A stretch of 64,000 bases of DNA. Source: Chryseobacterium glaciei (GTDB lineage: Bacteria; Bacteroidota; Bacteroidia; Flavobacteriales; Weeksellaceae). The notes under the pieces were generated by a model, which saw only the letters and a program-made list of their open reading frames with translations, searched no databases and was not told the origin of the DNA. Both the position numbers and the translations under genes were made by a program. Shown piece after piece: positions 1 to 7,669 of the stretch (the stretch's first letter is position 1; the number at the start of each line of letters is the position of its first letter). Location of the stretch: assembly GCF_001648155.1 (NCBI RefSeq), contig NZ_CP015199.1, forward strand, positions 4,411,001 through 4,475,000, given 5' to 3'.

Positions 1-335
1 ATATACGTTGAAACCGTATGGAATTTTATTTTGCCATTTTCCATAAAAAAGGTGTCTGTTCCAAAAGGTATCTCTGCAACTGAAGATTTGCTGTTCCAGA
101 TAATATGGGCAACATTTTGTGTAATAGAAAGCTGTTGCATTTCAAAAAATGAACCTGTAGGAATGATTTCAAAAAGCTTCGAAAAAAAAGCTCTAATATC
201 CTCAAGTCCTCTGATAACACCATCTTTTGTTAAAACTTTTGATTCTTCTGTATAATCAAGCATAATTTTATCGAGATCATTTTCACCAAAAGCAGTGAGA
301 TGATCATTTAATATTTTTTTCGTTGTTTCATCCAT
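1..335 (-). CDS. SnoaL-like / NTF2-fold protein, 3' end cut by window edge
   Basis: The frame starting at ATG 335 stays open to the window edge and gives about 111 residues. The protein starts MDETTKKILNDHLTAF, continues with the pattern DLDKIMLDYTEES and a G-(I/L)-E-DIR-F stretch, then FFMENGKIKFHTVSTY. This order is typical of small NTF2/SnoaL-like proteins, which form a cone-shaped pocket and include polyketide cyclases, isomerases and many proteins of unknown role. The start lies 5 nt after the stop of the upstream minus-strand gene, so it is probably the last gene of a three-gene operon. The C-terminus is outside the window. The substrate cannot be inferred. Confidence 0.75.
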   Translation of the reverse strand, partial: MDETTKKILNDHLTAFGENDLDKIMLDYTEESKVLTKDGVIRGLEDIRAFFSKLFEIIPTGSFFEMQQLSITQNVAHIIWNSKSSVAEIPFGTDTFFMENGKIKFHTVSTY

Positions 336-340
336 TCGTC

Positions 341-1039
341 TTAAAATTTAGTTACTTTTAAATTCTTAAAATATCCGATCGTTCCGATATCTACCCATAA
401 ACCAATGCTTCCTGATTTCATTTTTCCTTTTCTTTCATTTACAATAAAGGATGGAAATTTTTGATTATTGATATAAAGAAAAATTTTCTCATTTTTTAAT
501 TCTAGTCGAAAAGTTATCCATTCGTTCAATCCCACATCAGCGTAGGTTTCGTACTGACCTTTAAATTCTTCTTTTCTTAATTTTTCAAATTTAAAATCAG
601 GATATGCATAATACTGTACGCTGTGATTTCTATGAAATTGAAGGTCAGATCTACCCGCTTTTGGTCTTAAATAAACAGCTTCGAAAGCCGAATTATCATC
701 ATTAATATTAAAAGCCAATCCTATAAAACCTTGTGCAAATTCAAATGGTGATGGATTCTGAATTTGACTTAAAACCTTCACTTCAATAATCCCATTTTCA
801 ATATTTTCATTGGTAAGCTTAACAAAAGTGGATTCATCAACAGTATTTTCGAGATGATTTACATCGAAAGGTATTTTAGTTAAATCTCTTTCAATTTTTA
901 AAACTTTTTCGCCTTTAAGATCTACGATAGAAGATTTTACATTAGAAATTTCAAATTGCTTATTTTCGAATTGTATGGTTTGCGCAGATATAGTAAAAAA
1001 CGATATCAAAGAAAACATTATTATTAAAATTCTAGTCAT
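341..1039 (-). CDS. Exported concanavalin-like (DUF1080-type) protein
   Basis: The protein has an N-terminal signal peptide (MTRILIIMFSLISFF, cleavage after the ISAQ motif) followed by a beta-rich domain with GIGYF-, WITFRLELKNEKIFLYINNQ- and GSIGLWVD-like strands. This resembles laminin-G/3-keto-disaccharide-hydrolase (DUF1080) jelly-roll folds. An upstream ATG at 1066 would add nine basic residues and overlap the preceding gene by 26 nt. I prefer 1039, which leaves one base after the upstream stop and places the signal peptide at the N-terminus. It is probably exported to the periplasm or surface. No catalytic residues are recognisable. It is likely co-transcribed with the genes on both sides. 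Confidence 0.6.
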   Translation of the reverse strand: MTRILIIMFSLISFFTISAQTIQFENKQFEISNVKSSIVDLKGEKVLKIERDLTKIPFDVNHLENTVDESTFVKLTNENIENGIIEVKVLSQIQNPSPFEFAQGFIGLAFNINDDNSAFEAVYLRPKAGRSDLQFHRNHSVQYYAYPDFKFEKLRKEEFKGQYETYADVGLNEWITFRLELKNEKIFLYINNQKFPSFIVNERKGKMKSGSIGLWVDIGTIGYFKNLKVTKF

Positions 1040-1040
1040 T

Positions 1041-1685
1041 TTAAATTTTTTGCTTTGCTTCTTCAATTGTTACGGTTTTTCCTAATGCGCCAAACTCATG
1101 AAGATCTCCAAAAACCTCAATTCTGATGGATTGATCCAGCCCTCCTATTTTTAAAGCATCAAAACCATTATCTTGAATTAATTTTTCAATTTCAGTATCA
1201 ATAGTTTCATCGTTATTTGCGTAAAATAAAACGGCTTTTTCAGGAGTTTGATAAGAAGATCCTGCTAAAGATGCAGCACCTAAAGTTCCGAATGCTTTAA
1301 CCAATTTTGCATTTTTGGGTAAATAAGAAGAATTAATTTCTCCTGCAGATTCATTTTCTCCTACAATTTTTTTGAAACCTCCATTTTCATCTGGAGCAAT
1401 AGGATTTGATGGATCTACAATGATTTTTCCTTCTAAATCTGTTGAATAGTCCTTTAAAAATCCACCAATTGTTTCAAATGGAATTGCCAAAATTACAATG
1501 TCTGCATCTTTTACAGCGGTTGCGATATCATTGGGTTTTGCATTCCATTTTACAGCAAGTTCTTTTGCTTTTTCGACATTTCTATCAGCGGCGATAAAGC
1601 TGGTATTTGATTTTGCAAAATTTCCGGCAACTGCCTGTCCGATGTTTCCTAAACCGATAACGGCTACTTTTGAATTTGTTGTCAT
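1041..1685 (-). CDS. NADPH-dependent F420-reductase-like NAD(P)-binding protein
   Basis: This 214-residue protein starts with a Rossmann signature, VAVIGLGNIGQAVAGNF, followed by a basic/acidic switch at AADRNVEKAKEL and the core VKDADIVILAIPFETIG. It belongs to the family of short NADP-binding oxidoreductases (NADPH:F420 reductase-like; the N-terminal fold is shared with pyrroline-5-carboxylate reductase). The later DPSNPIAPDENGGFK and KAFGTLGAASL segments also fit this family. Flavobacteria are not known to use F420, so the real substrate is unknown. It is probably the first gene of the minus-strand operon that continues into the exported jelly-roll protein and the SnoaL-like protein. Confidence 0.75.
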   Translation of the reverse strand: MTTNSKVAVIGLGNIGQAVAGNFAKSNTSFIAADRNVEKAKELAVKWNAKPNDIATAVKDADIVILAIPFETIGGFLKDYSTDLEGKIIVDPSNPIAPDENGGFKKIVGENESAGEINSSYLPKNAKLVKAFGTLGAASLAGSSYQTPEKAVLFYANNDETIDTEIEKLIQDNGFDALKIGGLDQSIRIEVFGDLHEFGALGKTVTIEEAKQKI

Positions 1686-1774
1686 AACTATTTCTTTTTA
1701 ATTTATACTGCAAATTTCTGTTGAAAAGAGGTCTCTTTCCAATGAACTGCATCAAGAAATAGTATTGATCTAGA

Positions 1775-2383
1775 TTAAGACTTTGACTTTACGAGTCTGT
1801 TTCTCAGTCTGCTCAGAAATTCTGGAGTGATGCCTAAAAAAGAAGCAATCTGTATTTGTGGAAGGCGATTGGATAAATGAGAATAGGTTTCCATAAAAGA
1901 AAGATACCGTTCTTCTGCCGTAGAACTGATATTTTGAAGCAACCGATTTTGAAGGGTAACAAAACTATTTTCTATTAAAACTCTAAAAATACGGTCAAAT
2001 TTTGGAGCTGAAATATATAATTTGATAAGATCTTCATGACTGATTTGCAATACCATAGTGTCTTCGATAGCGTCTATGCTCAATTCTGAAGGAGTCCTTT
2101 TATGGAAACTTCCAATATCGATCATCCACCAGTTTTCGGGAGCAAATTGTATGATATGGGTATTTCCTTTTTCATCAATTTTATACATTCTTAAACATCC
2201 ACGAACGATGAAATTGAACTGGTTACAAATATCTCCTTCCTGCAAAACATATTGTCTTTTACGATACAATCTTGATTTGAAAAGTTCTGTTACAAGCTTT
2301 TTTTCTTCCGAATTTAATGGAATAAGTTGATTAAAATAATCAATCAAAGGTTCTACAGAAGCTTGTAAAAGATTTTCTTTCAT
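1775..2383 (-). CDS. Crp/Fnr family transcriptional regulator
   Basis: The protein has 202 residues. An N-terminal cyclic-nucleotide-binding jelly roll spans about residues 25-135 (RKRQYVLQEGD, GCLRMYKIDEKGNTHIIQFAPENWW), and a short C-terminal winged HTH includes QIASFLGITPEFLSRLRNRL. The cNMP phosphate-binding arginine/glutamate signature of true CRP is not evident, so the ligand is unknown. The FAPENWW variant is common in Bacteroidota Crp/Fnr proteins. It is separated from the oxidoreductase operon by about 90 bp and reads in the same direction, so it may regulate that operon. Confidence 0.85.
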   Translation of the reverse strand: MKENLLQASVEPLIDYFNQLIPLNSEEKKLVTELFKSRLYRKRQYVLQEGDICNQFNFIVRGCLRMYKIDEKGNTHIIQFAPENWWMIDIGSFHKRTPSELSIDAIEDTMVLQISHEDLIKLYISAPKFDRIFRVLIENSFVTLQNRLLQNISSTAEERYLSFMETYSHLSNRLPQIQIASFLGITPEFLSRLRNRLVKSKS

Positions 2384-2461
2384 AATAAGATTTTACTTGA
2401 CAAATTTAAGATAAAAAACAAATAGCTATCCTAAATCTAGAATAGCTTTTGTAAAAGGTTT

Positions 2462-3418
2462 TTAATCATTTTTAGTATCAATCCAGACCACTTTTTGTTC
2501 AGATTGATGATCTTGACCAATAATATCTTTATATAATTCAGGTCTTCGGGCTTGAATATATCGATATCCGCCAGCCTGGGTAAGTTTTTCAGGAGTAATA
2601 ACCGCGGTTTCAAATCGATCATCAAACGAGCGACATTCTGCAATGATGTCGCCAAAAGGATCAATAATCATAGAACAACCATTTTTTAGTTGATCGTCAT
2701 CCATCCCGATAGGATTTGAAAATACAACATACACTGCATTGTCATAAGCTCTCGAAGGAAGCCATTTCATCAACCAGTCTCTGCCTTTCATTCCGTCGAA
2801 TTCTAAACGTAAAGAGGTTGGGTCTGCTACTCTATTTTCCCAAAGTTTTGGATCTACAAAACCTGCGCCCGGCCTTGTGGAAGGTGTACACATCGTAACA
2901 TGAGGCATGAAAATAACATCTGCACCCAACAATTTTGTTGCTCTTACATTTTCAATAATATTATTGTCATAGCAAATCAGAATACCGCATTTCCAGCCGT
3001 GAATTTCAAAAACACAATATTCGTTTCCTGGCGTAAGATTAGGGTTGATAAAAGGATGTAATTTTCTGTATTTCGCAACTAATCCGGTTTTATCTACACA
3101 AACATATGCTTTAAATAGATTATCGTGTTCATCTTTTTCAAAAAGGCCTGCCAAAATTGTGATGTTATAATTCTCCGCGATTTCTTTTAGTTTTTGAATA
3201 CTTTTTCCGTCTGGAATAAGTTCTGCAACATCTAGAAGCTGTTCTTTATTGAGTTTTCTGGCAAATGTATAACCTGTAATGGAGCATTCATGGAAAGCAA
3301 TCACATGAGAACCTTTAGAAGCGGCTTCCTTAGCTAATTTTTCTATTACGGAAAGATTGTAGGCTTTATCACCACTTTTATTTTCAAATTGTGCTGTTGA
3401 AATTTTTAGATTAATCAT
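2462..3418 (-). CDS. Carbon-nitrogen hydrolase (nitrilase/aliphatic amidase family)
   Basis: This 318-residue single-domain protein carries the full nitrilase-superfamily catalytic triad: Glu44 in AFHECSITGY, Lys119 in KYRKLHPF and Cys149 in GILICYDNN. These enzymes hydrolyse non-peptide C-N bonds (nitriles, amides, carbamoyl groups) in the cytoplasm. The ENVRATKLLGADVI segment after the cysteine is usual for the family. Substrate specificity cannot be set from sequence alone. It stands as a single gene, with an AraC regulator immediately upstream in the same direction (61 bp) that may control it. Confidence 0.85.
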   Translation of the reverse strand: MINLKISTAQFENKSGDKAYNLSVIEKLAKEAASKGSHVIAFHECSITGYTFARKLNKEQLLDVAELIPDGKSIQKLKEIAENYNITILAGLFEKDEHDNLFKAYVCVDKTGLVAKYRKLHPFINPNLTPGNEYCVFEIHGWKCGILICYDNNIIENVRATKLLGADVIFMPHVTMCTPSTRPGAGFVDPKLWENRVADPTSLRLEFDGMKGRDWLMKWLPSRAYDNAVYVVFSNPIGMDDDQLKNGCSMIIDPFGDIIAECRSFDDRFETAVITPEKLTQAGGYRYIQARRPELYKDIIGQDHQSEQKVVWIDTKND

Positions 3419-3478
3419 CTTTTTTTCTACAAATCTATGATGTCTAAACCTCTAAAAATTGTAAAAAACCGACATCAA

Positions 3479-4282
3479 TTATTTTGAATGAAGCTCTATA
3501 AAATTAACCGCCAATTTATTTTCTGTTTTTAAATACTCACTTGGTGTAAGTCCTATACTATTTTTAAATTCTTTGATAAGATGAGATTGGTCAGTATAGC
3601 CTGCTTTGTAAGAAAGACCTGTAATATTTTCTTCATTATTATTTGTTTTCATTAAGCTTAGGAAATAATGAAGACGTGCAATATTGCTGTATTTCTTTGG
3701 AGATAATCCAATATAATTTTGAAACTTTCTTTCGATCTGACGCTCGGAATACCCTGTAAAATGTTCCAGATTTTTTGAGGTTACAATTCCTTTATTCTGA
3801 ATAATATAGTGTTGAGTTGCCTGTATAAGTTCATAATCTGAATTGATTATTTTAGATAAAAACTTTGTGAAATAAATATTTAAATCATTGATAATTAACT
3901 TAGGATCAGTTTTATAAAAAAGCTTTTCCTGAAAAATCTGCATTTCATTTTTTAAAACATCTTCCACGGAAATAATTTGATTTTGAATCTCTTTTGCTGA
4001 AATTTTAAGTAAAATATTCAAAAAATAAGGTTGAAATACCACTGCCATTAAAGAAAACGAACCATTTGTAACCAAATCTTTGTATTGAGTTAATTGTCCA
4101 TAAAAAAATGAAAGCGGAAGCTGATCTCCGGAAAGATCCTTCAGATTGATATTAGCAGACAGAATAAGTCCCGTATTACCATCCGTAAACAGCCTTAATT
4201 TCATTATATTTTCCTCGGAATTTTCCATGAAAATATAATGTTTGATGTAGGATGCTAAATGTTTCGGTGGAGAAATCTGCAT
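3479..4282 (-). CDS. AraC family transcriptional regulator
   Basis: The protein has 267 residues. The N-terminal part (about 1-150) is a DUF6597-like ligand-sensing domain beginning with PPKHLASYIKHY. The C-terminal part (about 160-260) contains two HTH motifs of the AraC type: KNLEHFTGYSERQIERKFQNYIG and ITGLSYKAGYTDQSHLIKEF, ending in IGLTPSEYLK. The gene lies just upstream of the nitrilase gene on the same strand, so it may regulate the amide-hydrolysis function. The inducer is unknown. Confidence 0.85.
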   Translation of the reverse strand: MQISPPKHLASYIKHYIFMENSEENIMKLRLFTDGNTGLILSANINLKDLSGDQLPLSFFYGQLTQYKDLVTNGSFSLMAVVFQPYFLNILLKISAKEIQNQIISVEDVLKNEMQIFQEKLFYKTDPKLIINDLNIYFTKFLSKIINSDYELIQATQHYIIQNKGIVTSKNLEHFTGYSERQIERKFQNYIGLSPKKYSNIARLHYFLSLMKTNNNEENITGLSYKAGYTDQSHLIKEFKNSIGLTPSEYLKTENKLAVNFIELHSK

Positions 4283-4315
4283 AGATCAAAATTAGGCAAA
4301 TTAGTTTTAAACTAT

Positions 4316-5380
4316 TTATGATTTAAATTTTTTAACAATCCACGGTAAGGTAAGTCCTTGTCCAAGCAAGGAAATTAAAACAACTACAACAGACAGAAAA
4401 ATGATCTCATTACGCATAGGAAATGCTTCGCCATTTTCCAATGTAGCAGGAATACCAATAGCGATGGCCAGAGAGACAATCCCTCTCATTCCCGACCATG
4501 TAATGATAAAACTTGTTTTGGAATCAAACAAAGCGTCTTCACTGATTTTACGTTTTCCCTGAAAGGCTTTTTGAAGATTAAATTGCTGTAAATAAACACG
4601 CGCCATTCTGATCAGCAAGGTCACCAAAACGATAATTGCGGCATAACCTGCAAACGTCCAGACTTGTGCTTGAGGCATTTTCTTTAAAATAATAGGAAAT
4701 TCTAGGCCTATCAATAAAAAAATCAAACCATTCAATAGAAAAATAATGATGTCCCAAAAATTACGGGATTGGTCTTTCACATGATCAGGGAACTTATTTC
4801 GACTTAATTTTGACATTCCCAATCCTAAAATAACTACGGCAATCACACCTGAAACTTTAAAATGTTCCGCAATAAGATACGTCACGAAAGGCATTAATAA
4901 AATCAAACTGTTGACTACCATCGCATCAGAACGAAAGAATCTAATGGTGAGTGATAATGCTTTAAAAATAACCCAGCCAACGAGAAAACCACCTCCCAAA
5001 ACCATTAGAAATTCTAAAGATGCTTTCCAAGTTACAAAGGCAATTCCCGTAACGGCAGCAATCGCAAAACGGTACGCAACCAATGCTGAAGCGTCATTGA
5101 TCAAGCTTTCGCCTTCCAATATGGTTACTGTTTTATGAGGAAGTCCGAGCCCTTTTGTGACTCCGACTGCAGCGACAGCATCTGTCGCAGAAAGAATTGA
5201 TCCCAATACAAAAGCTAATGGCCAAGTCATTCCGGGTATTAAATAATGAGCCAAAACTGCAATTCCAGCTGTCGTTATAAATACCAATCCGATGGCTAAA
5301 GTGCCGATCGTATTCATATTGGTTTTAAAATCCTGAAAAGAAATATTGAAAGCCGCATCATACAGCAACGGCCAACGCAT
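4316..5380 (-). CDS. N-terminally truncated CPA1-family Na+/H+ antiporter
   Basis: The 354-residue frame encodes a multi-spanning cation/proton antiporter core. It contains the ATDAVAA and EGESLINDASALVAYRFA motifs of the CPA1/NhaP family, which carry the ion-binding aspartates. Family members normally begin about 80 residues earlier with two or three more helices; here homology starts abruptly at PLLYDAAFN, only three codons after the ATG. The last residues (LPWIVKKFKS) also stop right after the final helix, without the cytoplasmic tail of longer relatives. The break lies at a deletion scar shared with the adjacent stress-protein fragment. No separate ribosome-binding context is evident, so this is probably a non-functional remnant although the reading frame is still open. 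Confidence 0.8.
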   Translation of the reverse strand: MRWPLLYDAAFNISFQDFKTNMNTIGTLAIGLVFITTAGIAVLAHYLIPGMTWPLAFVLGSILSATDAVAAVGVTKGLGLPHKTVTILEGESLINDASALVAYRFAIAAVTGIAFVTWKASLEFLMVLGGGFLVGWVIFKALSLTIRFFRSDAMVVNSLILLMPFVTYLIAEHFKVSGVIAVVILGLGMSKLSRNKFPDHVKDQSRNFWDIIIFLLNGLIFLLIGLEFPIILKKMPQAQVWTFAGYAAIIVLVTLLIRMARVYLQQFNLQKAFQGKRKISEDALFDSKTSFIITWSGMRGIVSLAIAIGIPATLENGEAFPMRNEIIFLSVVVVLISLLGQGLTLPWIVKKFKS

Positions 5381-5559
5381 GGTTTGAAGATGGAAAAGAT
5401 GATCCTAAAGTTTCGATTATTCGTGTGGAACCAACGGAAACCTATTATTGGGACATAAAAATTTGAAAACTGGTAAGCCTTTTTAGTTTCGTAGCCGCAG
5501 CCGTTACAGGAAAAACGACTGATAATTCCGATGGCGTGGAAGGAAATGCAACTGTTTAA
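5377..5559 (+). pseudogene. 3' fragment of general-stress-protein 26-like (pyridoxamine phosphate oxidase fold) gene
   Basis: Reading + from 5377 gives AWFEDGKDDPKVSIIRVEP, TETYYWD, then an in-frame TGA at 5464-5466, then KLVSLFSFVAAAVTGKTTD and GVEGNATV before TAA at 5557. This order matches the C-terminal third of the general stress protein 26 / FMN-binding split-barrel family, where WFP-GKDDP, YYWD and a final AAAVTGK segment are usual. The N-terminal two thirds are missing and there is an internal stop. It therefore appears to be a decayed remnant whose 5' side ends at the same point as the truncated antiporter on the opposite strand. Confidence 0.75.
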
Positions 5560-5581
5560 TTAATAGAGAAATTGGCAATAT

Positions 5582-5618
5582 AAAAAGCAGTGAAAAATTT
5601 TTCACTGCTTTTGTTTTT
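5582..5618. terminator. Bidirectional hairpin terminator
   Basis: Fifteen-base perfect inverted repeat (arms 5582-5596 and 5597-5611, core AAGCAGTG / CACTGCTT) with A- and T-runs on both sides. It sits downstream of the minus-strand WrbA-RidA gene and of the + strand stress-protein fragment, so it can serve both. Confidence 0.7.
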
Positions 5619-5664
5619 ATCATAAAATTTGGTTAATCTGCCTGATCATAAGCTTTTATCTACA

Positions 5665-6801
5665 CTACTCCAATTCAAAAATAGCCTGTATTTCCACAGA
5701 AGAATTTACGGGAATAGAGGAAGCGCCTAATGTTGCTCTTGCGTGTTTTCCTTTATCTCCAAAAACCTCAACGGTAAGATCGGATGCGATATTCATCAAA
5801 TCGGCATGCTTGGTGTAATCGTCTTTGGTATTGAAAATCCCTGTCAACTGTACACATTGTTTTACTTTGCTTAGATCTCCGCCAACGGCTTCATTCAAAA
5901 CCGATAAAACGTTCAGCATCGTTGCTCTTGTAGCGTCCTTTACCTGTTGTTCATTGACATCAACCCCTAATTTTCCTGGGTTTAAAATTTTCCCGTCTTT
6001 CAAAGCAACCTGATTAATGAAAACCAAATTTCCCGAACGTACAAACGGCTTATAATTTCCTGCAGGTTTTGGAACTTGAGGAAGAACGATATTTTTTTGT
6101 TTTAAAGTTTCATTAAAATTAACAGACTTTTCAATTGTTGATATTGCTTTTTTAGCAAATGTTCCCTTTAAAGCCAATGCTACTTTTGCAAAGTTTTTCC
6201 CTTGAAGTTCGGCAATATTTCTTTCGTCCTTTGTAGGTCTTTCGACATCTTTTAAAGAAGCCATGCTTGTTACTCCCAGCACCGTGTTTCCCTGAGGAAT
6301 TGCTTTGTTAATACTTTCTGTCCCACGAATTCCGTTAGAAACCATAACCATTCCATGAACGGTAAGACTGTTCCAAAAAGCCTGCAAGGCCAATTCTTTA
6401 CCTGCTCCGCTTCCCGCAGACATGAAAACCGTTGCCGGCATTCCTTCCAGCGAATGGTTTGTCCAAAGATTAACTGTTTTAGATAAAAATTCACTCATGC
6501 CGGTGCTGATGTTTCCAAAATAAACGGGTGAACCAAAAGCAATTCCGTCATAAGTTGGAAGTTCCTCCACTGTAGCAACGGGAATATCCTTTAATTTTTG
6601 ATTCTGAGATGTTTTTACCTGTTTTATAATTGCCGTTGCATTTTTATCGCTTTCAATTCCTTTGGCGATTTCTTTTGCCAGTTCATACGTTCCACCATTG
6701 TCTGAATGGATCAAAACCAATACTTTAGCTTTATCTTGTGCCATGATATTTGTGATTTTTAGTAATAAGAGTAATACAAAAAGAGAACCTAATTTTTTCA
6801 T
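5665..6801 (-). CDS. Exported WrbA-like flavodoxin fused to RidA (YjgF/YER057c) domain
   Basis: This 378-residue protein has three parts. Residues 1-22 form a signal peptide ending in IMAQ. Residues about 25-205 are a flavodoxin-like NAD(P)H:quinone oxidoreductase domain of the WrbA type, with VLVLIHSDNGGTYELA as phosphate loop and IAFGSPVYFGNISTGMSEFL as the typical WrbA segment. Residues about 235-378 are a RidA-type trimeric domain with SGNLVFINQVAL, GKLGVDV and the conserved arginine in ARATLGASSIP before VEIQAIFE. RidA proteins usually deaminate reactive enamines/imines. An exported fusion of both folds is unusual. The gene is divergent from an AraC regulator that may control it. Confidence 0.85.
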   Translation of the reverse strand: MKKLGSLFVLLLLLKITNIMAQDKAKVLVLIHSDNGGTYELAKEIAKGIESDKNATAIIKQVKTSQNQKLKDIPVATVEELPTYDGIAFGSPVYFGNISTGMSEFLSKTVNLWTNHSLEGMPATVFMSAGSGAGKELALQAFWNSLTVHGMVMVSNGIRGTESINKAIPQGNTVLGVTSMASLKDVERPTKDERNIAELQGKNFAKVALALKGTFAKKAISTIEKSVNFNETLKQKNIVLPQVPKPAGNYKPFVRSGNLVFINQVALKDGKILNPGKLGVDVNEQQVKDATRATMLNVLSVLNEAVGGDLSKVKQCVQLTGIFNTKDDYTKHADLMNIASDLTVEVFGDKGKHARATLGASSIPVNSSVEIQAIFELE

Positions 6802-6827
6802 TCTGATTTGGATATATTTTTATAATA

Positions 6828-6835
6828 CAAATTTA
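6828..6835 (-). promoter_or_regulatory. -7 element (TAAATTTG) for WrbA-RidA gene
   Basis: On the minus strand this reads TAAATTTG, an exact match to the Bacteroidota -7 consensus TAnnTTTG, 26 nt upstream of the ATG at 6801. No clean -33 TTTG at the usual 17-22 bp was found; a CAAA on the + strand at 6861-6864 is 25 bp away. Confidence 0.5.
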
Positions 6836-6851
6836 TTAATGACGTTTTTAT

Positions 6852-6859
6852 TAAATTTG
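6852..6859 (+). promoter_or_regulatory. -7 element (TAAATTTG) for AraC regulator
   Basis: Exact TAnnTTTG match 11 nt before ATG 6871, implying a leader of only about five bases, or initiation at the in-frame ATG 6886. It lies only 16 bp from the divergent -7 element, so the two promoters must interfere or share regulation. Confidence 0.5.
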
Positions 6860-6870
6860 CCAAAAACTTT

Positions 6871-7668
6871 ATGCAGAACGACAAGATGAAATGTGGTTTG
6901 ACTGAACAAAAAGAAAGTCATTTTATTGACACCATCGAAAAAGAAGCCTATGTTTGGTGCGAAGAAAACTGGAAGCATGACGATTACGAGCATACTCATA
7001 AGCGTGCACAGTTAACATATGTGGAAGAAGGCTATCAATATTTTCATATTGATCAGAAGATTTATCTGGTTCCGCAAAATCATGTAATCTGGATTCCTTC
7101 AGGGAAACCTCATCGCATTACTTCAGAGGCGAAAACAGTAAAATTGATGCTTTTTTTGTTTAATTCTTCCTTTAAAGAAGATTTTTACGATCATGTTCAG
7201 GTATTTGCGATTCCTCCGGTATTGCGGGAAATGTTGTTATATGCCTCAAAATGGAACAAAATTTTAACGGAAGATGATGAACAGGATATCTTTTTTAAAG
7301 CTATTTTAAAAAGCCTTCCCCACTTTTGCAAGGAAAGCAATTATCTGGAAGTTCCTGTTCCGACAGATGCCCGATTGATCCCTGTTTGCAATTATATTAA
7401 TTCAAATTTTAAATATAATCTGAACATTGATCTTTTAGCCGAAAAAGCTCAAATGTCTGTAAGAAGTTTACAGCGGATTTTCAAACATGAAACGGGAATT
7501 ACGCTTCAAAAATATTTACAATTGATAAGAATTCTAAAAAGCGTCGAATTAATTGATATGAAACAATTTACACTAAGTGAAGTTGGTTTTAAAGTTGGCT
7601 ATCAAAGTCTTTCTGCGTTTACGTCTTCTTATTTTTCAATTATGAAATCGAAACCCAGAACAAAATAA
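6871..7668 (+). CDS. AraC family regulator with cupin sensor domain
   Basis: The protein has 265 residues. The N-terminal cupin (about 15-140) includes HTHKRAQLTYVEEGYQYFHI and the VIWIPSGKPHRI strand, matching the AraC_binding family. The C-terminal double HTH includes NIDLLAEKAQMSVRSLQRIF and FTLSEVGFKVGYQSLSAFTS. The ATG at 6871 is given; the in-frame ATG at 6886 is also possible because the -7 element is so close. It is divergent from the exported WrbA-RidA gene, with only 69 bp between the two starts, so it is the likely regulator of that gene. The ligand is unknown. Confidence 0.88.
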   Translation: MQNDKMKCGLTEQKESHFIDTIEKEAYVWCEENWKHDDYEHTHKRAQLTYVEEGYQYFHIDQKIYLVPQNHVIWIPSGKPHRITSEAKTVKLMLFLFNSSFKEDFYDHVQVFAIPPVLREMLLYASKWNKILTEDDEQDIFFKAILKSLPHFCKESNYLEVPVPTDARLIPVCNYINSNFKYNLNIDLLAEKAQMSVRSLQRIFKHETGITLQKYLQLIRILKSVELIDMKQFTLSEVGFKVGYQSLSAFTSSYFSIMKSKPRTK

Positions 7669-7669
7669 A

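Noticed and set aside
26..255. Short open frames on both strands at 26-223 and 31-255
   Set aside because: They overlap the better supported SnoaL-like frame (ATG 335, minus), which has a recognisable protein pattern and runs to the window edge.
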